Below are positions 56,882 to 64,000 of a stretch of 64,000 nucleotides of DNA, piece after piece; the first letter of the stretch is position 1; each line of letters starts with the position of its first letter. The stretch is from contig NZ_FNJR01000002.1 in assembly GCF_900104475.1 (NCBI RefSeq), forward strand, positions 124,001-188,000, written 5' to 3'. The translations under genes and the position numbers were made by a program. The DNA comes from Actinopolyspora xinjiangensis (GTDB lineage: Bacteria > Actinomycetota > Actinomycetes > Mycobacteriales > Pseudonocardiaceae). The notes under the pieces were generated by a model. The model was not told where the DNA came from and searched no databases. It saw only the letters and a program-made list of their open reading frames with translations.

Positions 56882-59716
56882 TCAGCCCTCCATCGGAGGG
56901 CGGGGCGCCTCGTCCCCGGGGAGGGCGACCAGCGTGCCGTCCCCGAGCAGTTCGTTCACCGAGGCTGGCAGTACGTAGGCCGTTCCGCCACCGGGCTGTT
57001 CGAACCACGGCACGGCCGTGCCGGACAGCACCTGCACGGGGCGCTGTACCCGGTAGGCGAAGTAGTTGCGCCCGGCCCACTGCGGTGGCAGCGAACGCTG
57101 GTTGTAGGGCGTGCGGATCGCGTACATGACGTTGCCGTCCGGATCACCGAACCGGTCCAGCTCGGCTCCCGGCTGCAGCACCGTGTTCTGCCTGTTGCGG
57201 TACAGCGTCAGCGGTGGCTCACCGCGCAACGGCTGAATGGGCTGGTCCGCACCGGTGGGACCGGCTTGGGGCTGTCCACCCGGGATCTGGCCGTTCGGAG
57301 GGGCCTGCGGTTGCCCGCCTGCCGGTTGCCCTCCCGGCGCGTACCCGCCGGGTACCTGGCCGGGCTGTTGTCCGGGCCCGGGCTGCCCCGGTGCGGGTTG
57401 GCCCATCGGTCCACCCGGGACACCCGGCTGCTGTGGTCTCGCCTGCGGGTTCGGCGCTGCGGGCGGTGGAGGAGCCCCTCCCGGAGGTACCGGGCCGGGA
57501 TGCTGTCCCTCCTGACCCGGTGCGGTCTGCGGAGGCTGCGCACCGGCCGCCGGTTGCGTTCCCGGCGGTGGTCCCGTCGGTTGCTGCGGCTGTTCGGGTT
57601 GCGCGGCCGGTCCCTGTCCCGAGGTGTCCGGCTGTGGTGCCGGACCGGGCTGCTCGGGCTGGTCGGAGCTCCCGGGGCGTTTCGGCAGCGGTGGGGGCAT
57701 CTGTCCGGGCGGGGGAGTGGCGCCGGGGGTGTCCTCGACGACGGGGGTCTCCCCCGTCCGGAGTGGGGAGTCCTCCGGTGCGGGTTGCGGCGGTGCCGCA
57801 TCGGCCGGCCCCGGAACGGACTCGGGGGTGGGATTCTCCTCGGAAGGCGTCGAGCCGGGCTCGTCGTGCTCCGGACGTGCCTCGGTGGCGGTGAACAGGA
57901 AGTTGCCGTCCTGGCTCGGGGAACTCCCGCCCTCGGCACCCGGAGTGCGTCGAGGAAGGTCCCCGAGCGGGGACGCGTCCGCCCGCTGTGGCTCGGGCTC
58001 CGGGGCCGTGCTCGGCTCGGACGGGGCCTCCTCGGTGGGAAGCAGCTCCTCGGAGTCGGACGGAGAATCCGTGAGCCGCTGCTCCTCGCGCGGGTCCGGA
58101 GCGGTCGGCTCCGGTGTGGACCGGAGATCCGGTTGCGACGACGCGGCGACCCGCTGCTCACCGGGCTCGTTGAGCAGCAGGCTTCCCAACAGGTACGCGC
58201 AGGCCTGCTCCGGACGTGCGAAACGTATCGGCTCGCCGTCCCCGGCGGGCGGCGCCACCACCCAGTCGGCCGCCTCGTCGAACAGCGACCACACCGACTC
58301 GGAACGCTCGCCCAGCCGATAGTCGTTCGTGTCGAGTCCGAGCTCGTCGAGCCGTTGCCGGAACTGGCCGAAGATTATCGCCGGGTCCTCTTCGAGCTCG
58401 TCGCCGAGGTCGTGCCGGGTAGCGGTGACCACCTCGTCGGGGGAGCTCGTCTCCCAGCGCTGCTCCTCGTCGTCGGGTCCGGCCTCGTCGTTCCTCGGTT
58501 CCGGGGAGTCCTCGGAGTCGAGCGGCGTTCCCTCGGCGGGAGGCTCCGGCACCGGGGCGACGCTCGCCCCGTTGGTCCGCTCCTCCAGGACCGGGTGGTC
58601 GTACGGTCCCGCGCCTTCGCCGTGCACCGGCTGTCCGTCGAAGTGCGCCCCCGGCGGAACGGGATCGCTCGCGGGAGCGGCGGTCACGACCTCGGTGGTG
58701 GTGGTGGGATGGTCGTCGGCCCCCTCCCACCACTGTGCCTGTTGATCCGGTCGTTGCTCGTCGTTGTCGAGCTCCCGCTCCTCTTCGGCCTCTTCGGCGT
58801 CGCGCGCGGCTTCCTCGGCCGCTTCCCTGACGGCGGGGTCCAGATCCGCCACGTTGAAACCGTTGGAGCGGACGTGCTGGAGCAGTTCCGGTTGCGGGGG
58901 GACCCCGTACTGCGAGAGGTAGTAGGGGACGGCGGTGGGCCACACCCAGGAACCGTCGCTGTGCCAGCTGTCCGGGATCGCTTCCGAGCGGTTCGGGTCC
59001 AGCCGGTCGGGGGTGTGGTGCTCGGCGGCCAGCACGACCGGGGCGTTCTCCAGGTAGCGCCGCAGCGGCTCGGCCTCCTGCGGCGCCAGCGGCGGCCTGC
59101 CGTGCACCAGGGGACGTCCCTGTTCGTCCTCGTCGTCGAACACGCGGGCGACGATCAAGCCGGGCCGCTCGCCCGACTCCTCGCCGGGGTCCGCGGCGCT
59201 GACGGTGGGCGATGGTGGGGCGGGGTGCTCGGCGGTGTTCGGCGGTACCTGCCGCTCGTCCGGAGCGGCGCCGGTTTCCGGTGTACGGCCCAGCCGTGCG
59301 CTCATCCACTCCGGGATGTTGTCCTCGGAGCGCGGGTAGCGATTCAGCTCCTCGACGTAGGCCTCGGCGGGCAGCGGCTGCGACCACTGCGGTTCCTCGT
59401 CGAAGTTGATGTCGATGCGGTAACTCGACGGTCGCTCCACTGTGTACAGCGCGCTTAGCCAGGTGCCGACGTCGGGCCGGTACATGCCCTCGCGGAGATG
59501 TCCGAAGATCCCGTTCAGCTCCTCCGGCGGCTCCCAGGGGCGGCTGGTGCCGTCCTGCGAGGTCACTTCCGCGAGCAGGTCGTGGTACTCACCCGTGGCG
59601 CGGTACTCCACGGTTATCTGCTGCCAGTCCTCGGGGGCCTCCTGTAGCAGCAGGACCCCGATCCTGCGTGCTATCTGTTCCTGCTCTTCCGGGCTGATCG
59701 CTGTCGGGCGCGACAT
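56882..59716 (-). CDS. Multidomain TNT-toxin-related protein with N-terminal YezG-like domain
   Basis: A 944-residue protein without signal peptide or membrane helix. Residues 5-140 resemble the YezG/DUF600 immunity fold (GTWLSALYTVERPSSYRIDI, YVEELNRYPRSEDNIPEWM). A second unit near 165-270 (SDGSWVWPTAVPYYLSQYGV) and a third near 430-515 (FGQFRQRLDELGLDTNDYR) are separated by acidic linkers. A Pro/Gln/Gly-rich stretch of about 300 residues follows. The last 90-110 residues match the TNT NAD glycohydrolase domain of mycobacterial CpnT: ELDRFGDPDG with Arg855, and WFEQPGGG with Gln907. The residue aligning with the catalytic His in my recollection of TNT is Phe886. The ATG at 59716 follows GGGGGAGG by 9 bases. 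It could be a toxin, a toxin-immunity fusion or a decoy. Confidence 0.78.
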   Translation of the reverse strand: MSRPTAISPEEQEQIARRIGVLLLQEAPEDWQQITVEYRATGEYHDLLAEVTSQDGTSRPWEPPEELNGIFGHLREGMYRPDVGTWLSALYTVERPSSYRIDINFDEEPQWSQPLPAEAYVEELNRYPRSEDNIPEWMSARLGRTPETGAAPDERQVPPNTAEHPAPPSPTVSAADPGEESGERPGLIVARVFDDEDEQGRPLVHGRPPLAPQEAEPLRRYLENAPVVLAAEHHTPDRLDPNRSEAIPDSWHSDGSWVWPTAVPYYLSQYGVPPQPELLQHVRSNGFNVADLDPAVREAAEEAARDAEEAEEERELDNDEQRPDQQAQWWEGADDHPTTTTEVVTAAPASDPVPPGAHFDGQPVHGEGAGPYDHPVLEERTNGASVAPVPEPPAEGTPLDSEDSPEPRNDEAGPDDEEQRWETSSPDEVVTATRHDLGDELEEDPAIIFGQFRQRLDELGLDTNDYRLGERSESVWSLFDEAADWVVAPPAGDGEPIRFARPEQACAYLLGSLLLNEPGEQRVAASSQPDLRSTPEPTAPDPREEQRLTDSPSDSEELLPTEEAPSEPSTAPEPEPQRADASPLGDLPRRTPGAEGGSSPSQDGNFLFTATEARPEHDEPGSTPSEENPTPESVPGPADAAPPQPAPEDSPLRTGETPVVEDTPGATPPPGQMPPPLPKRPGSSDQPEQPGPAPQPDTSGQGPAAQPEQPQQPTGPPPGTQPAAGAQPPQTAPGQEGQHPGPVPPGGAPPPPAAPNPQARPQQPGVPGGPMGQPAPGQPGPGQQPGQVPGGYAPGGQPAGGQPQAPPNGQIPGGQPQAGPTGADQPIQPLRGEPPLTLYRNRQNTVLQPGAELDRFGDPDGNVMYAIRTPYNQRSLPPQWAGRNYFAYRVQRPVQVLSGTAVPWFEQPGGGTAYVLPASVNELLGDGTLVALPGDEAPRPPMEG

Positions 59717-60095
59717 GGGTGTCATCCTCCCCCTCTCAACCGGGCCCTCCGACTCCACCCCACCTCGACGTTACTCGATCGTCCCCCGCCGACGTCCCCC
59801 GGTTCCGGGGTTTCGCCTGGTCGGATCGAACGGGGTGTCTTCCGGTGACCGTCGGATTTCCGCCTCCCGTGTCCGTTGTCGCGCAACGCATCCGGTGCCC
59901 CGGGGCCGCCGACGTCCCCCTTGGCCGATCCGTGAGCCCGGTGGGCGAAGAAGCGTGCGCGCACAGTCGTCGTTGGACATTCTTCCTCGGCGTGGCTCGC
60001 GGCGCGATCGTTTCGGCCGAAAACCCTCGGCCGGTGCGCGCCGGATCGGTCACAACGCCGGGTTCGGCGGCTCCACGGCCGATACGGTCACCCCC
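59717..60095. other. Intergenic between divergent TNT-related and YdcZ genes
   Basis: 379 bp with no gene recognised. A -10-like TACGGT at 60083-60088 ends 7 bases before the GTG at 60096, so the transporter transcript is probably leaderless. I could not identify the promoter of the TNT-related gene. Confidence 0.5.
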
Positions 60096-61127
60096 GTGAG
60101 TATCGAGACAGCCACCGTTTCCGCCGATCCCGATCGCCGGGTGCTGCCCCGCCTGCTCGGTTCGCTCGGCGCCGCGGCGGTGGGGTTTCTGCTCGCCTCG
60201 CAGTCCCGGATCAACGGAGTGCTGGGTGCCGGGCTCGACGACGCCCTGGCCGCCTCGGTGGTCTCGTTCGGCGGTGGGCTGGTGGTGTTGCTGGTGGTTA
60301 CGTCGGTCAATACCAACGCGCGCCGTGGAGTGGGAAGGCTGGTCCGGACGGTGCGCTCGGACGGCGGCCTGCGCCCGTGGCAGTGCCTCGGCGGTGTGTG
60401 CGGGGCCTTCCTGGTGTTCAGTCAGAGCGTGGCCGCGAACCTGCTCGGCGTGGCGTTGTTCACCGTGGGGGCGGTGGGAGGGCAGATCGCCAGCGGCCTG
60501 GTCGTGGACCGGCTTGGGCTGGGGGCCGGTGTGGTGCGTCACTTCACGGCGCACCGGGTGGTGGGTGCCCTGCTCGCGCTGGGCGCCGTGGTCGTGGCCG
60601 TCTCGGCCCGCCTCGGAGGTGCCGACGCCGGCTGGCTGGTGCTGCTGCCCGCCGTAGCCGGTGTGGGGGTGGCGTGGCAGCAGGCGATGAACGGCCTGGT
60701 CAAGCGGACGGCAGGTTCGGCGGTCTCCGCCGCCACGCTGAACTTCGGCACCGGCACCACCGTGCTGCTCGCCGCCTTCGCGGTCGACAGCGTGCTGCAC
60801 GGGCTGCCGACGGAGTGGCCCGCCGCCCCCTGGCTGTACCTCGGCGGCCCGATCGGGATCTTCGTGGTCGCGGGTTCGGCGGTGCTGGTGCACTACACCG
60901 GCGTGTTGCTACTGAGCATGGGAATCGTGTTCGGCCAGTTGTCCGGAGCGCTGCTGCTGGACCTGGTGCTGCCGGTGGCGGGTTCCCGGGTCGACCTCGC
61001 CACCGGGCTGGGCGTCTGCCTGGCACTGCTCGCCGTCGCCGTCGCCTCCATGGGCAGGGGTGGAGTACCCGCCCGCGCGCGGTCTGCGACGATAGCGAAC
61101 CGTGAGCGCCACGATTCTCGACGGTAA
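60096..61127 (+). CDS. DMT-family transporter, YdcZ (DUF606) type
   Basis: A 343-residue membrane protein with ten predicted helices in two DUF606 repeats. Repeat one starts [20 protein letters not shown] and contains [20 protein letters not shown]; repeat two contains [35 protein letters not shown] and ends in a basic tail. Substrates of this family are not established. The GTG at 60096 follows a -10 box by 7 bases. Its last 26 bases overlap the start of folD in another frame. Confidence 0.88.
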   Translation: MSIETATVSADPDRRVLPRLLGSLGAAAVGFLLASQSRINGVLGAGLDDALAASVVSFGGGLVVLLVVTSVNTNARRGVGRLVRTVRSDGGLRPWQCLGGVCGAFLVFSQSVAANLLGVALFTVGAVGGQIASGLVVDRLGLGAGVVRHFTAHRVVGALLALGAVVVAVSARLGGADAGWLVLLPAVAGVGVAWQQAMNGLVKRTAGSAVSAATLNFGTGTTVLLAAFAVDSVLHGLPTEWPAAPWLYLGGPIGIFVVAGSAVLVHYTGVLLLSMGIVFGQLSGALLLDLVLPVAGSRVDLATGLGVCLALLAVAVASMGRGGVPARARSATIANRERHDSRR

Positions 61128-61953
61128 AGCCACCAAGGACGCCATCTACGAGGAGCTGCGGCCCCGAGTGGCCGCCCTCGCGGAACAGGGTCGTACACCG
61201 GGTCTGGCCACGGTCCTGGTCGGCGACGATCCGGCTTCGCACTCCTACGTGCGCGGCAAGCACAACGACTGCGCCCGCGTCGGGATCAATTCCATCCGCA
61301 AGGAGCTGCCCGCCGACATCGGGCAGGCGGAGCTGGAGGGAGTCGTCGACGAGCTCAACGCCGATCCGGCCTGCACCGGTTACATCGTCCAGTTGCCGAT
61401 CCCGAAGCACCTGGACACCGGATCACTGCTGCAACGGGTCGATGTACGCAAGGACGCCGACGGGCTCAACCCGGTCAGTCTCGGCCGACTGGTGCTCGGT
61501 GAGCCCGCGCCCCTGCCTTGCACCCCCAGGGGCATCGTCGAACTGCTGCGTCGCTACGGGGTCGAGCTCGACGGGGCCCATGTGGCCGTTCTCGGCCGGG
61601 GGATCACGGTAGGCAGGCCGCTCGGGCTGTTGCTGACCCGCCGCAGCGAGAACGCCACCGTGACGCTGTGCCACACCGGAACCAAGGACATCGCCGCGGA
61701 ACTGTCCAGGGCCGATGTCGTGGTCGCCGCGGCGGGCAAGCCGGGGCTGGTCACGCCGGACATGATCAAGCCCGGTGCGGCCGTGCTCGATGTCGGAGTC
61801 ACACGCGGCGACTCCGGACCGCTGGGGGACGTGCACCCCGACGTCGCCGAGGTCGCCGGTTTCCTGTCGCCGAACCCCGGCGGTGTCGGACCGATGACGC
61901 GCGCCATGCTGCTCACGAACGTCGTCGAGGCCGCAGAGAGCGCCGCGAACTGA
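61102..61953 (+). CDS. folD: Methylenetetrahydrofolate dehydrogenase/cyclohydrolase FolD
   Basis: A 283-residue bifunctional enzyme that oxidises 5,10-methylene-THF with NADP and hydrolyses the product to 10-formyl-THF, the one-carbon donor used by PurN and PurH. Active-site Tyr and Lys are in [17 protein letters not shown], substrate elements in [13 protein letters not shown] and [11 protein letters not shown], and the cofactor loop in [16 protein letters not shown]-terminal [20 protein letters not shown] is typical. The GTG at 61102 matches the usual N-terminus ([18 protein letters not shown]) and lies inside the end of the YdcZ-type gene. DUF3017 follows directly, as across actinobacteria. 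Confidence 0.96.
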   Translation: MSATILDGKATKDAIYEELRPRVAALAEQGRTPGLATVLVGDDPASHSYVRGKHNDCARVGINSIRKELPADIGQAELEGVVDELNADPACTGYIVQLPIPKHLDTGSLLQRVDVRKDADGLNPVSLGRLVLGEPAPLPCTPRGIVELLRRYGVELDGAHVAVLGRGITVGRPLGLLLTRRSENATVTLCHTGTKDIAAELSRADVVVAAAGKPGLVTPDMIKPGAAVLDVGVTRGDSGPLGDVHPDVAEVAGFLSPNPGGVGPMTRAMLLTNVVEAAESAAN

Positions 61954-61954
61954 A

Positions 61955-62260
61955 GTGTCGAAGGTCATGATCGATCGGTTCGGCGGCAAGTGGGGTTCCG
62001 CGCGGCTGTGCTTCGCGCTCGTACTCCTGGTCGTCCTGATCGGGGTGCTGCGGGTGGCGATGTCGCACTGGCGCGACGGGGCGACGCTGCTCGGCGGGGC
62101 GTTGCTGCTCGCCGCGACGCTGCGCGGGGCGCTCCGCACCGAACGGGTCGGTCTGCTGGCCATCCGGGGCCGGGTCGTGGACGTGCTGCTCTACGGCGGG
62201 TTGGGGCTGATGATCGTGTTCGTGGCGATAACGATCGAAGGTGGCCCCCTCGCCGGGTGA
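61955..62260 (+). CDS. DUF3017 membrane protein
   Basis: A 101-residue membrane protein with three predicted helices: about 16-34 (ARLCFALVLLVVLIGVLRVA), about 42-58 (ATLLGGALLLAATLRGAL) and about 77-94 (VLLYGGLGLMIVFVAITI). Genes of this family follow folD in most actinobacteria, including M. tuberculosis, but the role is unknown. The GTG at 61955 is one base after the folD stop; an ATG at 61967 is an alternative start. Confidence 0.85.
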   Translation: MSKVMIDRFGGKWGSARLCFALVLLVVLIGVLRVAMSHWRDGATLLGGALLLAATLRGALRTERVGLLAIRGRVVDVLLYGGLGLMIVFVAITIEGGPLAG

Positions 62261-62318
62261 GAGCCTCGACCACCGGCGCGGCGACTCAGCGGGGGTATCG
62301 CCGTCGCCCGGCGCCGAG

Positions 62319-62336
62319 CGGCGGGGCTTCCCGCCG
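62319..62336. terminator. Hairpin between DUF3017 and DUF4253 genes
   Basis: CGGCGGG (62319-62325) and CCCGCCG (62330-62336) enclose GCTT, between convergent genes. Confidence 0.5.
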
Positions 62337-62366
62337 ATCTCCGCTTCCGGAGAGGGAGGCGGCTGG

Positions 62367-63212
62367 TCAGTCCCACCAGAACGACCACTGCCGCCTGCCC
62401 CGGATCTCCTCGGCGTAGGAGGCGATGCTGCCGCTGTCCTGCATCACCCGATCGGGGGCGAAGGTCCAGTGCTCGGCCGCGACCGCCGCCGCGTGGTCCT
62501 GGCGCGCCGGTGGTGCCGCGACGCTGAGGTCCAGCCTGTCGGGCCCCAGCCGAAGCACCCGGGCGCCGAAGCGCTCCTCCCAGCTGCGCAGCATCGCCGA
62601 GAGTCCGGCGCAGCGTGAGACGTGGTTCGCGGCTCCGGACCAACCGAGCACGGTGAGGACGTCAGCCCCGCGCGGTACCGGTACCAGGCCTAGGCGGGTG
62701 TGCTCGTCGAGCAGTCGCTGGGTGAGCTGGTTGGCGAGGACGGTCGCGTCCGCCAGCAGGTCACCGGCGGGGGCGGTCCCCGGACAGGTGTGGTCGAACG
62801 GTGCCAGGCTCTCCAGGTCGTAGGCCGGGCCGAGGTCGGAGTCGACCTGGCACAACCCGTCCCAGATCCGCGTCATGACCTGGTCGACCTGCCACTTGTC
62901 GATGTGCTCGCGCGGTTCCGGCGCGACCACCCCGACGGTGCAGCGGTCGCCGTAGGTCTCGGTGTCGTCGACCAGCAGCAGCGGCCAGAGGCCGTTGTCC
63001 CGGCTCTCCGCGCGCAGCACCGCCAGCAGCTGCGCCGACGGGGGCTCCTTGCTCATCCAGCACAGCGGGCCGGGCTCCTGCTTGTCGGCGATCCTGGTCG
63101 ACTGCTCGGTCAGCAGCTCGCCCGCGGGCAGTTCCCTGTTACCCGCGAACCCGATCCGAAGCATCGCCAGCGGGTCGGCAGCGGTCTCACCCTGCCGTTC
63201 TTCCCATAGCAC
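62367..63212 (-). CDS. DUF4253 family protein
   Basis: A 281-residue protein whose C-terminal third matches DUF4253 (SWEERFGARVLRLGPDRLDL, then EHWTFAPDRVMQDSG and IRGRRQWSFWWD). The N-terminal part is variable and has no known motif. No signal or membrane segment is seen, so it is probably cytoplasmic. Function is unknown; the family is widespread in Streptomyces and relatives. The GTG at 63212 follows GAGGAGG by 7 bases. Confidence 0.86.
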   Translation of the reverse strand: MLWEERQGETAADPLAMLRIGFAGNRELPAGELLTEQSTRIADKQEPGPLCWMSKEPPSAQLLAVLRAESRDNGLWPLLLVDDTETYGDRCTVGVVAPEPREHIDKWQVDQVMTRIWDGLCQVDSDLGPAYDLESLAPFDHTCPGTAPAGDLLADATVLANQLTQRLLDEHTRLGLVPVPRGADVLTVLGWSGAANHVSRCAGLSAMLRSWEERFGARVLRLGPDRLDLSVAAPPARQDHAAAVAAEHWTFAPDRVMQDSGSIASYAEEIRGRRQWSFWWD

Positions 63213-63370
63213 CGCATCGCCTCCTCACCAAGCGGTCCCGCGCCGCGAGCGGCGAATCGGGATTGTCGCTGTGGCGATCAGTGTGCCATTCCGGGAAGTC
63301 CGGCGGCTCGCACACTTGGGGCGGTGCCTTCCGCTCACCCCGAATTCCGGGGAAGTCCCCCCGGGGCGTC

Positions 63371-63565
63371 TCACGCGCCCGCGGGGTGCCCCTCCACCTC
63401 GCAGTCCGTTCCGGGGTAGACGAGCCGCTCGTGTCCGTCGTCGAACCGCACGAGGTACGGCGGGGCACCGTTCTCCCCACGCACTTCCAGGATCACTCCG
63501 GCCCGATCCGCCTGTTCGACCGTCCTGCTGTGCACGTACAGTCGTTCTCCCGTGCTCGCCTTCAT
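63371..63565 (-). CDS. DUF1918 small protein
   Basis: A 64-residue protein of the DUF1918 family, an SH3-like beta barrel common in actinobacteria: GERLYVHSRTVEQADRAGVI, then PPYLVRFDDGHERLVYPG. Many members form single-domain cytoplasmic proteins of unknown role. The ATG at 63565 follows AGGAGGTGA, an excellent ribosome-binding site; the longer upstream frame is rejected. Confidence 0.9.
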   Translation of the reverse strand: MKASTGERLYVHSRTVEQADRAGVILEVRGENGAPPYLVRFDDGHERLVYPGTDCEVEGHPAGA

Positions 63566-63714
63566 CGTCGTCACCTCCTGTGGAACGCGATGCCAGGATA
63601 GGTGATGCACGACACGACGCGCAGCGATCCGGGCCGGTGACCACCGGATATTCGCGGTGGGAGGTGGCGGGACACGGCGGGGGAGTTCCCGGGGGTCCGG
63701 GCGGAGAGCTCCGG

Positions 63715-64000
63715 TCAGTTGCCGGTAATGCCGGAGCAGATCTTGAGCACGCGTTCGGTCTGCTCCAGCTGGTGCTGGGTCCACTCGGCACTGTTCTCGA
63801 TGGTGACCTCGCCGGACGAGACCCGTCGCATCGACTGCTGCACGTCCCGCAGCGCGTCGCTCAGCGCCTGGTCCGAGGTCTGCTCGGCCAGCTGCCCGAT
63901 CTCTTCCGCCTTGGAGCGGGCCTGCTCCCGGACCTGCTGCTGGTCGGAGAAGTCCGGCACGAAGTTGACGGCCCCGGTGGCCTTCGCGCAGTTCTGGGCG
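63715..64000 (-). CDS. Helical protein, N-terminus beyond the window (partial)
   Basis: The final 94 residues of a protein whose start lies past base 64000. The sequence is mostly alpha-helical and charged (REQARSKAEEIGQLAEQTSD, then LSDALRDVQQSMRRVSSGEV), ending EQTERVLKICSGITGN. One Cys near the visible start (AQNCAKATGAVNF) and one near the end could form a disulfide. With the Gly/Thr-type residues before them this fits a secreted or lipoprotein domain, but the signal region is outside the window. An internal GTG at 63960 exists, yet the frame remains open to the edge, so that codon is unlikely to be the start. Confidence 0.65.
   Translation of the reverse strand, partial: AQNCAKATGAVNFVPDFSDQQQVREQARSKAEEIGQLAEQTSDQALSDALRDVQQSMRRVSSGEVTIENSAEWTQHQLEQTERVLKICSGITGN

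Overview
The window is high-GC actinobacterial DNA. Gene order points to Pseudonocardiales, probably a Saccharopolyspora/Actinopolyspora-like organism; that genus guess is inference. Two syntenic blocks support it. One is groES-groEL1-whiB3-bldM-sigD-rsdA-DUF5319-guaB-guaB3-choD-guaA, matching the Rv3396c-Rv3418c neighbourhood of Mycobacterium tuberculosis and the whiD/bldM region of Streptomyces. The other is chorismate mutase-uvrD1-M23 peptidase-sucCD-DUF5336-DUF6350-purN/purH, matching Rv0948c-Rv0957. GTG and TTG starts are common, and several genes start 6-7 bases after a TANNNT -10 box, as in leaderless actinobacterial transcripts.

Layout. 1-5.6 kb: a small secreted SH3-like protein and two tandem Tat-exported PhoD phosphodiesterases. 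5.7-8.1 kb: groES-groEL under a CIRCE operator. 8.5-13.9 kb: a developmental/stress regulatory block with WhiB3, a MerR/B12-type regulator, an orphan BldM with a degenerate receiver, and the sigma-D/anti-sigma pair. 14-21.5 kb: purine nucleotide genes (guaB, guaB3, guaA) with a ChoD-type GMC oxidoreductase and DUF5319. 21.5-25.5 kb: a PspC/LiaF-like envelope-stress system with a PspC-domain histidine kinase and NarL response regulator. 25.6-27.6 kb: EamA exporter and divergent LysR regulator. 27.6-34.1 kb: two PknB-type kinases, two membrane-anchored proteins of unknown function and a PIG-L deacetylase, all on the minus strand. 34.4-36.2 kb: small membrane protein, an SDR and chorismate mutase. 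36.4-43.4 kb: UvrD helicase, an ABC exporter with its divergent GbsR/MarR regulator and twin operators, and an M23 endopeptidase. 44-53.4 kb: membrane proteins, succinyl-CoA ligase, and a continuous PurN-PurH reading frame. 53.4-56.3 kb: a gene-poor stretch holding one small membrane protein and an SOS-type promoter with no obvious gene. 56.3-64 kb: universal stress protein, a large multidomain TNT-toxin-related protein, a YdcZ transporter, folD-DUF3017, DUF4253, DUF1918 and a secreted protein cut by the window edge.

The most unusual items are the fused purN-purH frame, the 944-residue protein joining a YezG-like immunity fold to a TNT NADase-like domain, BldM with all key receiver residues replaced and BldM-like sites upstream of it, the twin GbsR/MarR operators, a perfect SOS box downstream of a promoter in a gene desert, and a kinase cluster whose products share a similar extracytoplasmic domain. 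No tRNA, rRNA, CRISPR array, insertion sequence or prophage was recognised.
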